Assembly: GCA_026122225.1 (NCBI GenBank)
Contig: JANEZZ010001862.1
Coordinates: 558,001 to 622,000, forward strand
Length of the DNA: 64,000 nt
Source of the DNA: Heloderma charlesbogerti
Taxonomy: Eukaryota; Chordata; Lepidosauria; Squamata; Helodermatidae
Direction of reading: 5' to 3'
Position numbers and translations under genes: made by a program. Each line of letters begins with the position of its first letter. The first letter of the stretch is position 1. The notes under the pieces were generated by a model. That model was given only the letters and a program-made list of their open reading frames with translations. It was not told where the DNA came from and ran no database searches. Shown here in pieces: positions 59,501 through 62,100 of the stretch.

Positions 59501-60139
59501 CATATACCTAGTTTTCCCACAAGTGTTCGTCAAAATTGAAATGTCATTCAGCTTTTAATGACGTACGCCCATCCTGTGCCACAGGCAGTCTAAGTTATTC
59601 TTCCTTTCTCTTAACATAAGGAATTTGCTCTCAAGTGCCTAAAGTTCTCAGAAGGCCAGAGTTGAAATTACTTAAAAAAACAGAACCTATGGTTGTTTTT
59701 TTAAAAGGCACAATACTTGCAAAACGGCAAAAGTTGAGCCATTGCATCAGTGTGGATAAGGGCTGGTTTTACATAAAACCATTTCCTACATGAACAGTAT
59801 TTCCATGTGTATGTTACCACATGTCCAGAACGCACATGTGGGCATGTATGTCATCCCATACTTATGTCACAGTCGTGAAATCATCAATAGGTATTTCCAA
59901 GAGAGTATAAACAGAGTAGCATCAACATGTGTTGCTTTGTCATGTGTGATGCTGCACTTACAAGCTCCGTGCATCTTCCTAGGTGGAAGTCATAGCCCTG
60001 TAAAAAGTTCTTATACGGTGACATTTAAGCCAAAAGAAACATGAAGTTAAATATTTACAGAGTACGATACCTCTTCAGTCCTTTCCGATGGCTTTTTCCG
60101 CAAAGCTTGTTTAATCCTGGGATCCACAAGGGATGTCAT
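12014..60139 (-). CDS. RAPGEF6: RAPGEF6 (PDZ-GEF2), 5' part: coding exons 1-5, residues 1-117
   Basis: Join on the minus strand: 60139-60071, 30239-30169, 29291-29235, 27416-27333, 12083-12014 (69+71+57+84+70 = 351 nt, 117 codons, one open frame). RAPGEF6 is a membrane-associated exchange factor that activates Rap1/Rap2. The known family order is cNBD, REM, PDZ, RA and RasGEF domains; only the N-terminus and the first, degenerate cyclic-nucleotide-binding fold are here. Recognition rests on colinear family motifs: QALRKKP in exon 1, YLHGMDILS and LREHQLR in exon 2, GNQVLFC across exons 3/4, ARCWYILLSGSV in exon 4, and FGKQSGGKRGCECIVLEP followed by SEMIV in exon 5. The paralogue RAPGEF2 differs at GNQVLF and in the FGK-GGKRG segment, so RAPGEF6 is preferred. 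No exon 6 is visible between 1 and 12013, so the gene continues beyond the left edge. Exon boundaries are predicted from sequence only. Confidence 0.93.
12920..14717 (-). mobile_element. Full-length ORF1-only L1-like element (HAL1-like), with TSD
   Basis: The identical 14-bp ATATTGGCATTTCT flanks the element at 12906-12919 and 14718-14731. An A-rich tail lies at the low end (minus strand), so this is one complete retrotransposition event of about 1.8 kb. Reading from 14717: a leader of about 390 bp, an L1-type ORF1, then about 650 bp of 3'UTR with no endonuclease or reverse transcriptase coding. That is the layout of mammalian HAL1 (half-a-LINE) elements. It could alternatively be an internally deleted L1. 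Confidence 0.75.
13600..14331 (-). pseudogene. L1 ORF1p-like nucleic-acid chaperone, frameshifted
   Basis: The start at 14331 (MAVPKEKKERLG) is followed by a helical heptad region (KTMSSQLSAQSKKFETIQNS, then FQKMESKANALRDRVNAHE), as in the ORF1p coiled coil. After a frameshift around 13990 come VIVQVSRVSTKKYLMRLARE and WWGPANDMIMLLPDYTKE. A further shift follows, then AKQIDLQYHIKYPPTFCILF ending near FLNPDAAETFF. This matches the RRM-to-C-terminal-domain order of L1 ORF1p, which in other genomes binds the element RNA as a trimer. Confidence 0.72.
14870..15232. mobile_element. Palindromic MITE-like repeat
   Basis: Terminal and internal arms are inverted. AGGGGCGGAAACC at 14873 pairs with GTATTCCGCCCT near 15230. 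CACTTATACCTCTG pairs with GGCGTAAGTA. CCAATTCTCTT pairs with AAGAATTGG. Inner CTGCTTGCA...GATTTAGCGCTT (about 14980-15008) pairs with AAGCGCTAAATC...TGCAAGCAG (about 15140-15168). Arms are diverged. Superfamily unknown; a TTA flank on the left fits PIF/Harbinger. Confidence 0.55.
16149..16270. repeat. Three tandem G/C-rich units (about 40 bp) in hAT copy A
   Basis: The unit GGGGGGAGGC-CTCCGTCC followed by a C-run and GAAATTCTGGC repeats three times with small changes at the left end of the transposon. Confidence 0.8.
16325..16765. repeat. Nested palindrome cluster inside hAT copy A
   Basis: A large inverted repeat is centred near 16510 (left arm 16325-16508, right arm 16512-16700), with about eight mismatches over the first 115 paired positions by eye. 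Inside it are smaller palindromes: 16325-16372 (GGCTACGTAAA/TTTACGTAGCC), 16393-16430 (perfect 18-bp arms, 2-bp loop), 16451-16474, about 16541-16572 and about 16666-16700. A further one outside the big arms lies at about 16721-16757. The module TACGTAAA-NN-TTTACGTA recurs five times. Confidence 0.88.
17417..19628 (-). mobile_element. BovB 3' two-thirds, inverted relative to its flanks (segment B)
   Basis: The BovB 3' tail lies at the low end (TTGTTGTTGTTCAG then the reverse complement of GGGGTCGGACACGACTGATC). Coding runs upward to ACATGGACATCACCAGATGG near 19628, i.e. exactly the part missing from copy A'. Open segments at 19637-18639, 18603-17893 and 17926-17435 give the endonuclease C-terminus (DYVLCSQR, GADCGSDH) and the RT (FCFIDYAKAFDCVDH, GVRQGCILSPCLF, catalytic LRYADDITVMAES). 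They are separated by two frameshifts. Confidence 0.9.
17435..19628 (-). pseudogene. BovB ORF2 remnant: endonuclease C-terminus and reverse transcriptase
   Basis: The RTE-type polyprotein (endonuclease plus RT) is missing its N-terminal endonuclease half because the segment starts at TWTSPDGQYRN. A frameshift near 18620 breaks the region around the SMxARKVMLKIL-like motif and another near 17910 breaks ITADG. The YADD catalytic motif is at about 18160. The degree of decay is modest and matches the neighbouring BovB pieces. Confidence 0.88.
19629..20395 (+). mobile_element. BovB 5' portion, copy A''
   Basis: Starts at the same base as copy A' (CCCCTTCATGGATCACTG). It holds ORF1 (19694-19996) and the beginning of the endonuclease (20042-20398, MNQGKLEVVKHEMARLN... 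to HLLEL), and stops at 20395, about 65 codons before the point where segment B begins. It gives an uninterrupted version of the site where hAT copy A inserted into A'. Confidence 0.9.
20396..21519. other. Intron 4 sequence, nothing recognised
   Basis: No exon or clear repeat family. A 19-bp unit (GGGTTGGA-TAATACTTA) is tandemly duplicated near 21315-21350. Short open frames lack any recognisable motif. Confidence 0.5.
21520..21960 (+). mobile_element. Decayed L2 fragment (upstream of RT core)
   Basis: Broken frames read FADEIAHIHSNLD, then near 21770 DDVDKLLGYARPTTCSLDPC and near 21900 LEAAVKP, a colinear match to the L2 region before the reverse transcriptase core. ATCTAATCATGTT-CC is locally repeated at 21709-21740. 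Confidence 0.6.
22196..22972. mobile_element. hAT-like non-autonomous DNA transposon, copy B
   Basis: 777 bp, TAGGGATGT at the left and its perfect inverse ACATCCCTA at the right, with a perfect 8-bp duplication CTGCAGAT (22188-22195, 22973-22980). The interior carries a GAGGT minisatellite between two direct repeats, and palindromes near the right end (GATTCCCCACC/GGTGGGGAATC, 22931-22960). No transposase. Confidence 0.88.
22516..22633 (+). repeat. GAGGT/CAGGT minisatellite inside hAT copy B
   Basis: Short GAGGTGAGGT and GAGGTCAGGT units alternate with a higher-order unit of about 45 bp (CAGGACAGGTCCGGTGAGGT-like) seen about three times. On both sides lies a direct repeat of about 55 bp (about 22398-22452 and 22664-22718: GGCTTTACCCTTTTTACGA ... 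TGACCCGAGGCTT). Confidence 0.8.
23584..24003. mobile_element. MITE, family 'GGGCACAATCCTA', copy 1
   Basis: Left end GAGAGCAATCATATGGCC and right end GACTGTGCCC resemble the termini of the copies at 57.7 and 59.1 kb. TTA flanks both sides (23581-23583, 24004-24006), as expected for PIF/Harbinger-type elements. Decayed internally. Confidence 0.5.
24715..24815. repeat. Dispersed-repeat-like segment, family unknown
   Basis: CAAAGACAGCCATGCTGGTC through AATACCTTTATTAGGACCAA resembles a conserved end common in amniote interspersed repeats (CATGGCTGTCTTTG-type 3' end). I cannot name the family with certainty. Confidence 0.4.
24816..27332. other. Intron 4, distal part
   Basis: AT-rich with no gene recognised. 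It contains a half copy of the palindromic 80-bp repeat at 25393-25439 (listed separately). An open frame at 26391-26699 (minus) has no recognisable domain. Confidence 0.5.
25393..25439. repeat. Palindromic ~80-bp repeat, partial copy
   Basis: CTGAGTTTAATGAGACTTAC followed by TCCCAGGTAGGATAGCAGCC is the right half of the repeat seen complete at 54702-54785. Confidence 0.6.
27333..27416 (-). CDS. RAPGEF6: RAPGEF6 coding exon 4 (residues 66-94)
   Basis: An 84-nt exon between acceptor CTTTTAG and donor GTATGTAA. It encodes SDTIARCWYILLSGSVLMKD followed by SMFLPPC and two bases of a Ser codon. CWYILLSGSV is the conserved beta-roll strand pair of the cyclic-nucleotide-binding fold. The phosphate-binding cassette of true cAMP-binding domains is not obvious, which agrees with the non-canonical first cNBD of this family. 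Confidence 0.94.
27417..29116. other. RAPGEF6 intron 3
   Basis: No gene or named repeat recognised. A perfect small hairpin TTTTATGACT-CATCA-AGTCATAAAA lies near 27628-27652, and a G-run at 28315-28328. Confidence 0.5.
29117..29244. repeat. 64-bp tandem duplication spanning the exon 3 splice donor
   Basis: Two identical 64-bp units (29117-29180 and 29181-29244), starting CTTGATCTTAAGATG and ending CACTTACCAAAACAGAA. The unit contains the last ten exon bases and the donor, so the intron carries a second TTCTGTTTTG|GTAAGTGC 64 nt downstream of the true exon end. Confidence 0.92.
29235..29291 (-). CDS. RAPGEF6: RAPGEF6 coding exon 3 (residues 47-66)
   Basis: A 57-nt exon between acceptor TTCTCAG and donor GTAAGTGC (29234-29227). 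Joined in phase 2 it encodes RIMTSSARYKRYDGNQVLF and two bases of a Cys codon. The ARY-RY-GNQVLFC pattern fits RAPGEF6 rather than RAPGEF2. The last ten exon bases and the donor are part of a 64-bp tandem duplication in the downstream intron, listed separately. Confidence 0.93.
29781..29850. repeat. Palindromic ~80-bp repeat, copy
   Basis: ACAGTCCTATGCATGTCTAC and, on the other side, TTCCAGTTACGTATAGGATTG are inverted versions of each other around CCAATGGGACTT, as in the copies at 54-59 kb. Confidence 0.65.
30169..30239 (-). CDS. RAPGEF6: RAPGEF6 coding exon 2 (residues 24-47)
   Basis: A 71-nt exon between acceptor TTTTCAG (30246-30240) and donor GTAAGAGC (30168-30161). It encodes ELNTIYYYLHGMDILSHLRE followed by HQL and the first two bases of an Arg codon (phase 2). 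The segment YLHGM-IL--LREHQLR is a RAPGEF6/RAPGEF2 signature leading into the first cNBD. Intron 1 upstream is about 29.8 kb, typical of large first introns. Confidence 0.94.
30240..32669. other. RAPGEF6 intron 1, proximal part
   Basis: No gene recognised. An open frame at 31101-31589 (plus, 162 codons) shows no motif, codon bias or splice context and is treated as chance. TA repeats lie near 30432-30444. Confidence 0.5.
32670..33035 (+). mobile_element. Decayed L2 3' region
   Basis: TTTGTGGAACTCCCTGCTGT (typical of L2 3' coding/UTR), a long T-rich stretch with GATTT repeats, then GATTGTCAGCCACTTTAGGC ... AAAATCTTAAATCAATAAAA as the tail. Confidence 0.6.
33815..33990 (-). mobile_element. 5S rRNA-derived SINE with L2-type tail
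   Basis: The plus strand reads TTCCCAGGTAGTCTCCCCTC, then CAAGCACTAACCAGACCCAG, then CTGCTTAGCTTC (33895-33950). This is the complement of the 5S rRNA internal promoter and 3' region (SINE3 type). At its low side is GTTTATTACATTTATATCCC ACCTTTC, a LINE-type tail. The SINE runs on the minus strand: 5S head, then tail of TTTA/AATA units. Confidence 0.8.
34240..34565. mobile_element. MITE-like palindromic repeat with AACCCAGGAA motifs
   Basis: AACCCAGGAA/TTCCTGGGTT occurs at least five times in both orientations (34255, 34272, 34497, 34518, 34530). The right end CATGATGTGTGAACTGGGTC resembles the terminus of the element at 38.5 kb. Boundaries are uncertain. Confidence 0.4.
34566..36169. other. 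Intron 1 sequence, nothing recognised
   Basis: AT-rich with short frames only. The one-sided frames near 35008-35217 and 35318-35720 have no motif. Confidence 0.45.
36170..36980 (+). mobile_element. Decayed L2 3' part, itself interrupted
   Basis: LIRQLWPYLK-like coding (36215-36250), then after an insertion LVTSRLDYCNVLYVELPLKK (36336-36400) and LRWLPVHFLAQSKVLLLAYK-like frames (36490-36560). The 3' tail ends GAGCTGCCTTGTAAAGACTG and GGTGGCCTATAAGTAT. LDYCN-LY--LPLK is a reliable L2 signature. Confidence 0.75.
36252..36328. mobile_element. hAT-type fragment inside the L2
   Basis: GTGGGCAACATGGTGCCCTC followed by CAGATATTCTGGACTACAAC is the left end of a GTGGGCAAC-type hAT repeat common in amniotes. 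It separates two colinear L2 pieces. Confidence 0.55.
36981..38515. other. Intron 1 sequence, nothing recognised
   Basis: No gene. Short frames only, and no clear repeat termini. Confidence 0.45.
38519..39086. mobile_element. MITE with GGGCCAGTT termini and 3-bp TSD
   Basis: The left terminus GGGCCAGTTCACATGATCG and right terminus (inverted) GGGCCAGTTTGCATGATCAC are about 18-bp inverted repeats. AAT flanks both sides (38516-38518, 39087-39089). The interior repeats the word GTGGCTTAT in both orientations. 568 bp, no coding. PIF/Harbinger-like by TSD length; this is an inference. Confidence 0.7.
39390..39459. repeat. Perfect 35-bp tandem duplication
   Basis: AAACCTTAACCCCCTTGATA with its continuation occurs twice back to back (39390-39424, 39425-39459) without a mismatch, so it is recent. 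Confidence 0.93.
39460..40809. other. Intron 1 sequence, nothing recognised
   Basis: AT-rich, T-run-rich intron. No gene or named repeat. Confidence 0.45.
40810..41080 (-). mobile_element. CR1 (L3-like) 3' fragment
   Basis: On the minus strand it reads GGATAGCTTTAAAGGGGATT, AGACAAATTCATGGAGGGTA, GGCTATCAGTGGCTCTTAGT, then GGTTTGCTCCAGCAGGGCTC TTACTGTG. This is the same 3' family as the CR1 fossil at 44.0-46.6 kb. Confidence 0.75.
41561..41592. repeat. (TA)16 microsatellite
   Basis: Uninterrupted TA dinucleotides, followed by an AGTAT/AAAGT pentanucleotide stretch to 41611. Confidence 0.97.
42458..42536 (-). mobile_element. 79-bp BovB 3' end with 11-bp TSD
   Basis: The minus strand reads CTGGTCCATGAAGTCACGAA, GCGTCGGAAGCGACTGACCG, then AATAAACAACAACAACAA, the BovB 3' terminus. 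GCTTGGGGATT is present on both sides (42447-42457 and 42537-42547), so this is one extremely 5'-truncated insertion. It could also be a BovB-tailed SINE that lost its head. Confidence 0.85.
42785..43135 (+). mobile_element. Decayed L2 3' end
   Basis: GAGAGCTTTTCAGTGATGGC, CCAAGTTGTGAATCCCTTCC and a downstream T-rich UTR ending TATGAGCTGCAGAGAGAAC match the L2 3' layout seen at 45.6-45.8 kb. Confidence 0.6.
43145..43385 (-). mobile_element. L2-like 3' end, opposite orientation
   Basis: On the minus strand: GAAGACATTGTTATTTTGGG AAGCCTTCTTTGAGTGACTA, then a T/A-rich UTR and ATTGTAAGTAAACAAATAAA. It abuts the previous fragment in the opposite orientation. Confidence 0.5.
43645..43991. mobile_element. 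MITE-like repeat with CATGCAAAC motifs
   Basis: GTCATGCAAAC occurs at 43739 and 43976, with inverted GTTTGCATGA at 43858. An internal palindrome ATGGGTTATGCAAGGGTTG/CCCCTTGCATAACCCAT lies at 43808-43847. It shares words with fragments at 39.07 and 52.43-52.52 kb. Ends not defined. Confidence 0.45.
44446..45585 (+). pseudogene. L2 reverse transcriptase, nearly intact, N-terminally truncated
   Basis: An uninterrupted frame of about 380 codons. It holds YLDPFQSGFRLGHGTETALV, FLVLLDLSAAFDTVDHGILL, GVPQGSILSPMLFNIY, the catalytic YADDTQLYLSF, NKLKLNPDKTEILL, SLGVILDSQLSM and LVSSRLDYCNALYMGLPLK. The frame also reads upstream into CR1 sequence (from 44383), which is not part of the protein. The endonuclease domain is absent because of 5' truncation. 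The final SLCPISQDS is probably frame-shifted from the usual C-terminus. Confidence 0.9.
44446..45872 (+). mobile_element. L2 LINE, 5'-truncated, well preserved
   Basis: Contains the RT open frame and a complete 3'UTR: GTGGTGGCCCCCACTCTGTG ... GTACATCGCCCAGAGTGGCT, GGGCGACCAGCCAGATGGGC, AATTAATAAATTTAAT with an (AATTAAAT)n tail. It is inserted in the CR1 between AGAAGT (44443) and GTACAAAA (45873), where the CR1 text is otherwise continuous. Confidence 0.9.
46007..46405. mobile_element. hAT-like non-autonomous DNA transposon, copy C
   Basis: 399 bp, TAGGGATGT at the left and ACATCCCTA at the right, with 8-bp duplication AGTATGCC/AGTATACC (45999-46006, 46406-46413), inserted in the CR1 fossil. 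The interior is AT-rich and unlike copies A and B apart from the ends; the right end TTTCTCTGACATCC is shared with copy A. Confidence 0.87.
46563..46757 (+). mobile_element. tRNA-Ala-derived SINE
   Basis: The head GGAGGGGCCGTGGCTCAGTG ... TTTTGCATGCAGAAG ... TTTCAATCCCCAGCATCTCC mimics tRNA-Ala(TGC): an A-box-like GTGGCTCAGTGG and a B-box TTCAATCCC. The body (CTGGAGAGCATCTGCCAGTC ... AATACTGGGCTAGATGGACC) and tail GGTCTGACTCAGTAGAAGGC AGCTTCCTCTGTTCCTATGT follow. The tail resembles the 3' end of the CR1-like LINE that lies immediately upstream. The A-box to B-box spacing is damaged, so it is not a functional tRNA. Confidence 0.85.
46758..49603. other. Intron 1 sequence with a simple-repeat LINE tail
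   Basis: At 47227-47285 (TTAG)n passes into (TTTA)n and GCATTTATACCCCGCCTTTT, a minus-strand LINE/SINE tail. The rest is AT-rich with no gene recognised. Confidence 0.5.
49612..49843. mobile_element. hAT-type MITE with CAGGGGTGGGCAAC termini
   Basis: Left end CAGGAGTGGGCAAC, right end GTTGCCCACCCCTG (inverse with one mismatch), flanked by ATCTACAT/CTCTACAT (49604-49611, 49844-49851). 232 bp, non-coding, Charlie-like termini. Confidence 0.85.
49852..50587. other. Intron 1 sequence, nothing recognised
   Basis: Mixed-composition sequence with short frames on both strands and no recognisable domain. Confidence 0.4.
50588..50835. mobile_element. Palindromic MITE with GGGCCAAAACAGACAT termini
   Basis: Left GGGCCAAAACAGACATGACT and right AATGTCTGTTTTGGCCC are inverted. 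The symmetry extends inward: AGTAGGCACAGGGTGC-type words pair with GGTAGGTGCAGGGTGC, and CCAGATTGGG with CCCAATCCAG. Thus nearly the whole 248 bp is one diverged hairpin. Starts GGGCC, like the element at 38.5 kb. Confidence 0.75.
50836..51989. other. Intron 1 sequence, nothing recognised
   Basis: No gene or clear repeat. A frame at 51264-51656 (plus) has no motif and no splice context. Confidence 0.4.
51990..52082. mobile_element. hAT-type repeat fragment
   Basis: GGGTGCCCTCCAGCTGTGTT through TACCAGGAGTTGTAGTC matches the 'GGCCCTCCAGATGTT ... GGGAGTTGTAGTC' ends also seen at 36.25 kb. Confidence 0.5.
52083..52153. repeat. Palindromic ~80-bp repeat, copy
   Basis: TTACCTGGGAGAAAGTTCCA, AATAGGACTTACTTCTGAGT and AGACATGGATAGGAATGCAG match the consensus of the 54-59 kb copies. 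Confidence 0.7.
53356..53452. repeat. Imperfect tandem duplication, unit about 57 bp
   Basis: ATTTTAACAAGATGTATCAA followed by AATCCAAGAA is present at about 53365-53395 and 53424-53452, with flanking similarity (ACCAAAAAAC/AACAAAAGAA). Confidence 0.85.
54085..54160. repeat. Palindromic ~80-bp repeat, decayed copy
   Basis: Only the right half is clear: TGCACTTACTCCAAGGTAGG followed by TATATATAGGATTGCAGCC. Confidence 0.55.
54402..54476. repeat. Palindromic ~80-bp repeat, copy
   Basis: CAATCCTATACTGACTTACC, TGGGAGTAAGGCCCACTCAA, CACAATGGGAATTACTTTCA, AGAAGACATGC. Confidence 0.7.
54702..54785. repeat. Palindromic ~80-bp repeat, most complete copy
   Basis: TGCAATCCTATACACACTAA starts it and AGTAGACATGCGTAGGATTA ends it. 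The centre CCCACTGAGCTCAATGGG is itself nearly palindromic. The two halves are inverted copies (AATCCTA-GCA.../...GC-TAGGATT). Confidence 0.75.
57032..57078 (-). mobile_element. 47-bp CR1 3' tail fragment
   Basis: TCATAGAATAGTAGGGTTGG then AAGGGGCCTACAAGGCCATC GAGTCC equals the last bases of the CR1 at 5.69 kb (plus strand) but breaks off at once. It is an extreme 5' truncation. Confidence 0.9.
57663..58116. mobile_element. MITE, family 'GGGCACAATCCTA', copy 2
   Basis: Left GGGAGCAATCCTATCTGG, right GCTATAGGATTGTGCCC (inverse). Shares long internal words with copy 3: GCAGGGCAGGAG, CAGCTAGA, GCTGTCTAGC, ACTGGCATTTC and GCCATCTAGCCACTGACTAG. TAA follows the right end. GC-rich interior. Confidence 0.72.
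58840..58917. repeat. Palindromic ~80-bp repeat, copy
   Basis: GGTAATCCCACTGAGAACTA, AGCCCACTGAGTTCACTGGG, GCTTACACCCAGGAAAGTGG, GTATAGGATTGCACTC; lies directly beside the next copy. Confidence 0.7.
58921..59006. repeat. Palindromic ~80-bp repeat, copy
   Basis: TGTAATCCTATCCATGCCTA, CTCAGAAGTAAGTAAGTGGA, GTTCAATGGAGCTTACTTCC, ... GTATAGGACTGCAGCC. Forms a tandem pair with the preceding copy. Confidence 0.72.
59062..59466. mobile_element. MITE, family 'GGGCACAATCCTA', copy 3 with TAA TSD
   Basis: GGGCACAACCCTACGGGG at the left, GGCCATAGGATTGTTCCC at the right, TAA on both sides (59059-59061, 59467-59469). About 405 bp. A TAA/TTA 3-bp duplication with GGG termini is the PIF/Harbinger pattern. 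Confidence 0.75.
59470..60070. other. Start of RAPGEF6 intron 1
   Basis: Donor GTATCG at 60070-60065, then ordinary intron sequence. Nothing else recognised. Confidence 0.55.
60071..60139 (-). CDS. RAPGEF6: RAPGEF6 coding exon 1 (start codon, residues 1-23)
   Basis: The ATG at 60139-60137 opens a peptide beginning MTSLVDPRIKQALRKKPSER, which resembles the known RAPGEF6 N-terminus (VDP, QALRKKP, ERT). The start is supported by purines around it (AGGATGA) and by an in-frame TAA 24 nt upstream (60163-60161). The exon ends GAG followed by the donor GTATCG at 60070, in phase 0. The 5'UTR presumably continues upward into the CpG island. The transcription start cannot be placed, and a leader intron cannot be excluded. 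Confidence 0.92.
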
Positions 60140-60594
60140 CCTATTACGCTTGTTATCCAGTTACAGAGTTCTTTGGGGAAAGTTACTTTCACGGGAGTGA
60201 GAGAACACAATATGCGAACTCGCGAGGAGCGTGATTTGTGTGTCCCGAGTCCAGCCAAACCCCCGGGTTGCAATGACGCTGGTCTGAAGACTTCTTCCCC
60301 CCCTTCCTCCGCCTTCTTCTTCTTCTTTCGTAACTAATCCCGAACTGGCAAATCCGAGGAACGGGAAGGTTTCACCAAGGCAGGGCCGTGCCCAGGAGAA
60401 CTCCGGCCCCACCGCCGGCCGCGCGTCCCGCCTGCGGCGGGTCTCCCGAGGGCGGCGGGCGCCGCTCGCTCGCTCGCTCGCTGACTCACGAGGCGGCAGG
60501 AGACTGGGGCCTTTCGCCAGCTCGCGGGCTTCCAGCGGGGGGAGTCTCCCGCGACGGGGCCGCTGGGCTCCCTCGCTCCCGGGGCGCGAGGAGC

Positions 60595-60688
60595 GGGCTC
60601 TCCAACCGCAACGTCCCAGCCGGCCACACTTGCAGGAAGTTGCCTGCAAGTCCGGCCGGCTGGCGACGCCGCGGTTGGAGAGCGAGCC
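60595..60688. repeat. Long inverted repeat (hairpin) within the CpG island
   Basis: The left arm 60595-60636 (CGGGCTCTCCAACCGC..., ending CACTTGCAGG) and the right arm 60643-60688 (CCTGCAAG..., ending GCGGTTGGAGAGCGAGCC) are near reverse complements separated by a 6-bp loop. Arms are about 42-46 bp with a few mismatches and are mostly G/C. If transcription starts upstream of it, the RAPGEF6 leader would contain a very stable stem. Confidence 0.8.
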
Positions 60689-60935
60689 CAAGCGGAAAAC
60701 CACCACCCTCGGCCGCCCCGCCAGGCAGGGGGCGCGCGAGGGGGCGGGCGGGAGGCAACCGAGACAGGCGCGAGCGCCGAGCCCGCTCCAGAAGGCCAGC
60801 CGAGCCGAGCCACCTACCGCCGGACGCGCGGCGGAGGGCGGTGGGAGAAGCAGCCCTGCCCCAGCCGAGGGACGGACCGACGGCCGCGCGCGGGGGCAGG
60901 AGGAGGGGGGGAGGCAGAGGCGGGCTCCGCCGACC

Positions 60936-60943
60936 CACGTGAC
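60936..60943. promoter_or_regulatory. E-box CACGTGAC in the CpG island
   Basis: A palindromic CACGTG followed by AC, the form bound by USF/MYC/TFE-type bHLH factors. It lies about 0.8 kb upstream of the start codon. Function is inferred from the motif only. Confidence 0.45.
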
Positions 60944-60969
60944 GGGCCACAAGGCGGCCGCTGGTTGGC

Positions 60970-60981
60970 TGCGCCTGCGCC
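60970..60981. promoter_or_regulatory. NRF1-like site
   Basis: TGCGCCTGCGCC is close to the NRF1 consensus (two GCGC half-sites), common in CpG-island promoters. It is 34 bp upstream of the E-box in gene orientation. Confidence 0.45.
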
Positions 60982-61160
60982 GTCACTCAGCCGGCCTCAG
61001 CCAACGAGAGGCGAGGAGAGGAAGGGAGGGCGGGAGTCCTCCTCCCGGGACAGCGAGCGGGACGAGATGTGGGTCTGAGCGCCCACGAGGCTGCAGAGCG
61101 CGGGAGGGGCGCCGGCGGGTTCAGGGCGGGAAGGAGGCGGTGTTTGTGGTGGGCCGCTGA

Positions 61161-62100
61161 GCGCCGAAGTTGGTGCTCGTCATCTTTCCCGTGACGGGTT
61201 CTTCTGTGTTGAAACGTGGTTGGAAAAATGAAGACAACCGCAAAAACAAAAGGAAACAACGAACGTGCATCATCATCATCATATAGCGAGATCGCTAAAG
61301 AAACTCACTAACTGTAATTTTTAGTCTACCGCTGATACGCTTGTGGAACAGCTGGAGAGAAACGGCCTTAGTCGAAGCTCACTCCCTAACGAAAGAAGGA
61401 AAATGCAGGTTATATAGTGTGCGCGCTGTCTCTTACTGTTCATTTGCTTGAAAATTTGCTTATTGAAAAGACTTTTAACCCGCCTTTCAGCGCGTGTTGC
61501 CCTCACATGGCGGCTTACAGTATTACAAAACGTGAGCACACATTACAATTAAATACACACACCTCACACACAGCAGCAGTAGCCAGTTATTTCTTTAAAG
61601 AACACCAAATGCAGACGAATAAATGTCTTAATGGGTTTTAAAAAAAAAAGGGTTGAGGCCAAGCCTATCTCCCCAGGGAAAGAGAACCAAGGTGTGAGTT
61701 GTTCAGTTACTCTGTTGGTCCTCTGTAAGGAACATGCAGCCAACAGATCTTGGGCCCCCTGCTCAGGCAACGTTTGGCATAGTTCAGTAGGGGGCACACA
61801 AGCAGTTTCACAAACAGTTTTCATTCTCAAGGTTGGATTCAGGATCTGCCTTGCCTTCTGAGGACAGATGGACTTCAGTCACAGAAGGTGACTCTGCCCG
61901 ACATTGAAGGATTCCCCACTCCACCCACCCTCTCCACAGCTCACCCATTCAGCAGGGTCCCCTGATCCTTTGTGTAGCATTTTCAGGGGGGCTGGACAGG
62001 CTTCCATGACGGGGGGGGGGGGGTCTGCTTCTGGCAGCCCAGTTGCATGTGCTGAAAACTGAATCCAACCCAATATTTTTTTAAGACTACCATTAAAGCA
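61161..62100. other. Upstream DNA with a LINE-type tail
   Basis: About 61440-61640 reads TTTTAACCCGCCTTTCAGCG ... ACATGGCGGCTTACAGTATT ... AATTAAATACACAC, a minus-strand L2-like 3' tail plus UTR. A 13-G run lies at 62011-62023. No gene. Confidence 0.45.

Larger units (their letters stand above)
60370..61160. promoter_or_regulatory. RAPGEF6: CpG island promoter of RAPGEF6
   Basis: An abrupt block of very GC- and CpG-rich DNA in an otherwise AT-rich, CpG-poor window, just upstream of coding exon 1 on the minus strand. It holds GC-box runs (GGGCGGG, 60740-60752), a palindromic CACGTG E-box followed by AC (60936-60943), an NRF1-like TGCGCCTGCGCC (60970-60981) and no TATA box. This is the usual architecture of a housekeeping promoter with dispersed starts. 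Divergent transcription to the plus strand is possible but unproven. Several long open frames in this block arise from its GC content and are not annotated as genes. Confidence 0.85.

Noticed and set aside
60161..60952. 263-codon open frame (minus) in the CpG island
   Set aside because: The frame is the product of GC-rich composition. Residues are Arg/Pro/Ala-rich with no domain, equally long frames exist in other phases of the same DNA, and it ends at the stop just before the true RAPGEF6 start.
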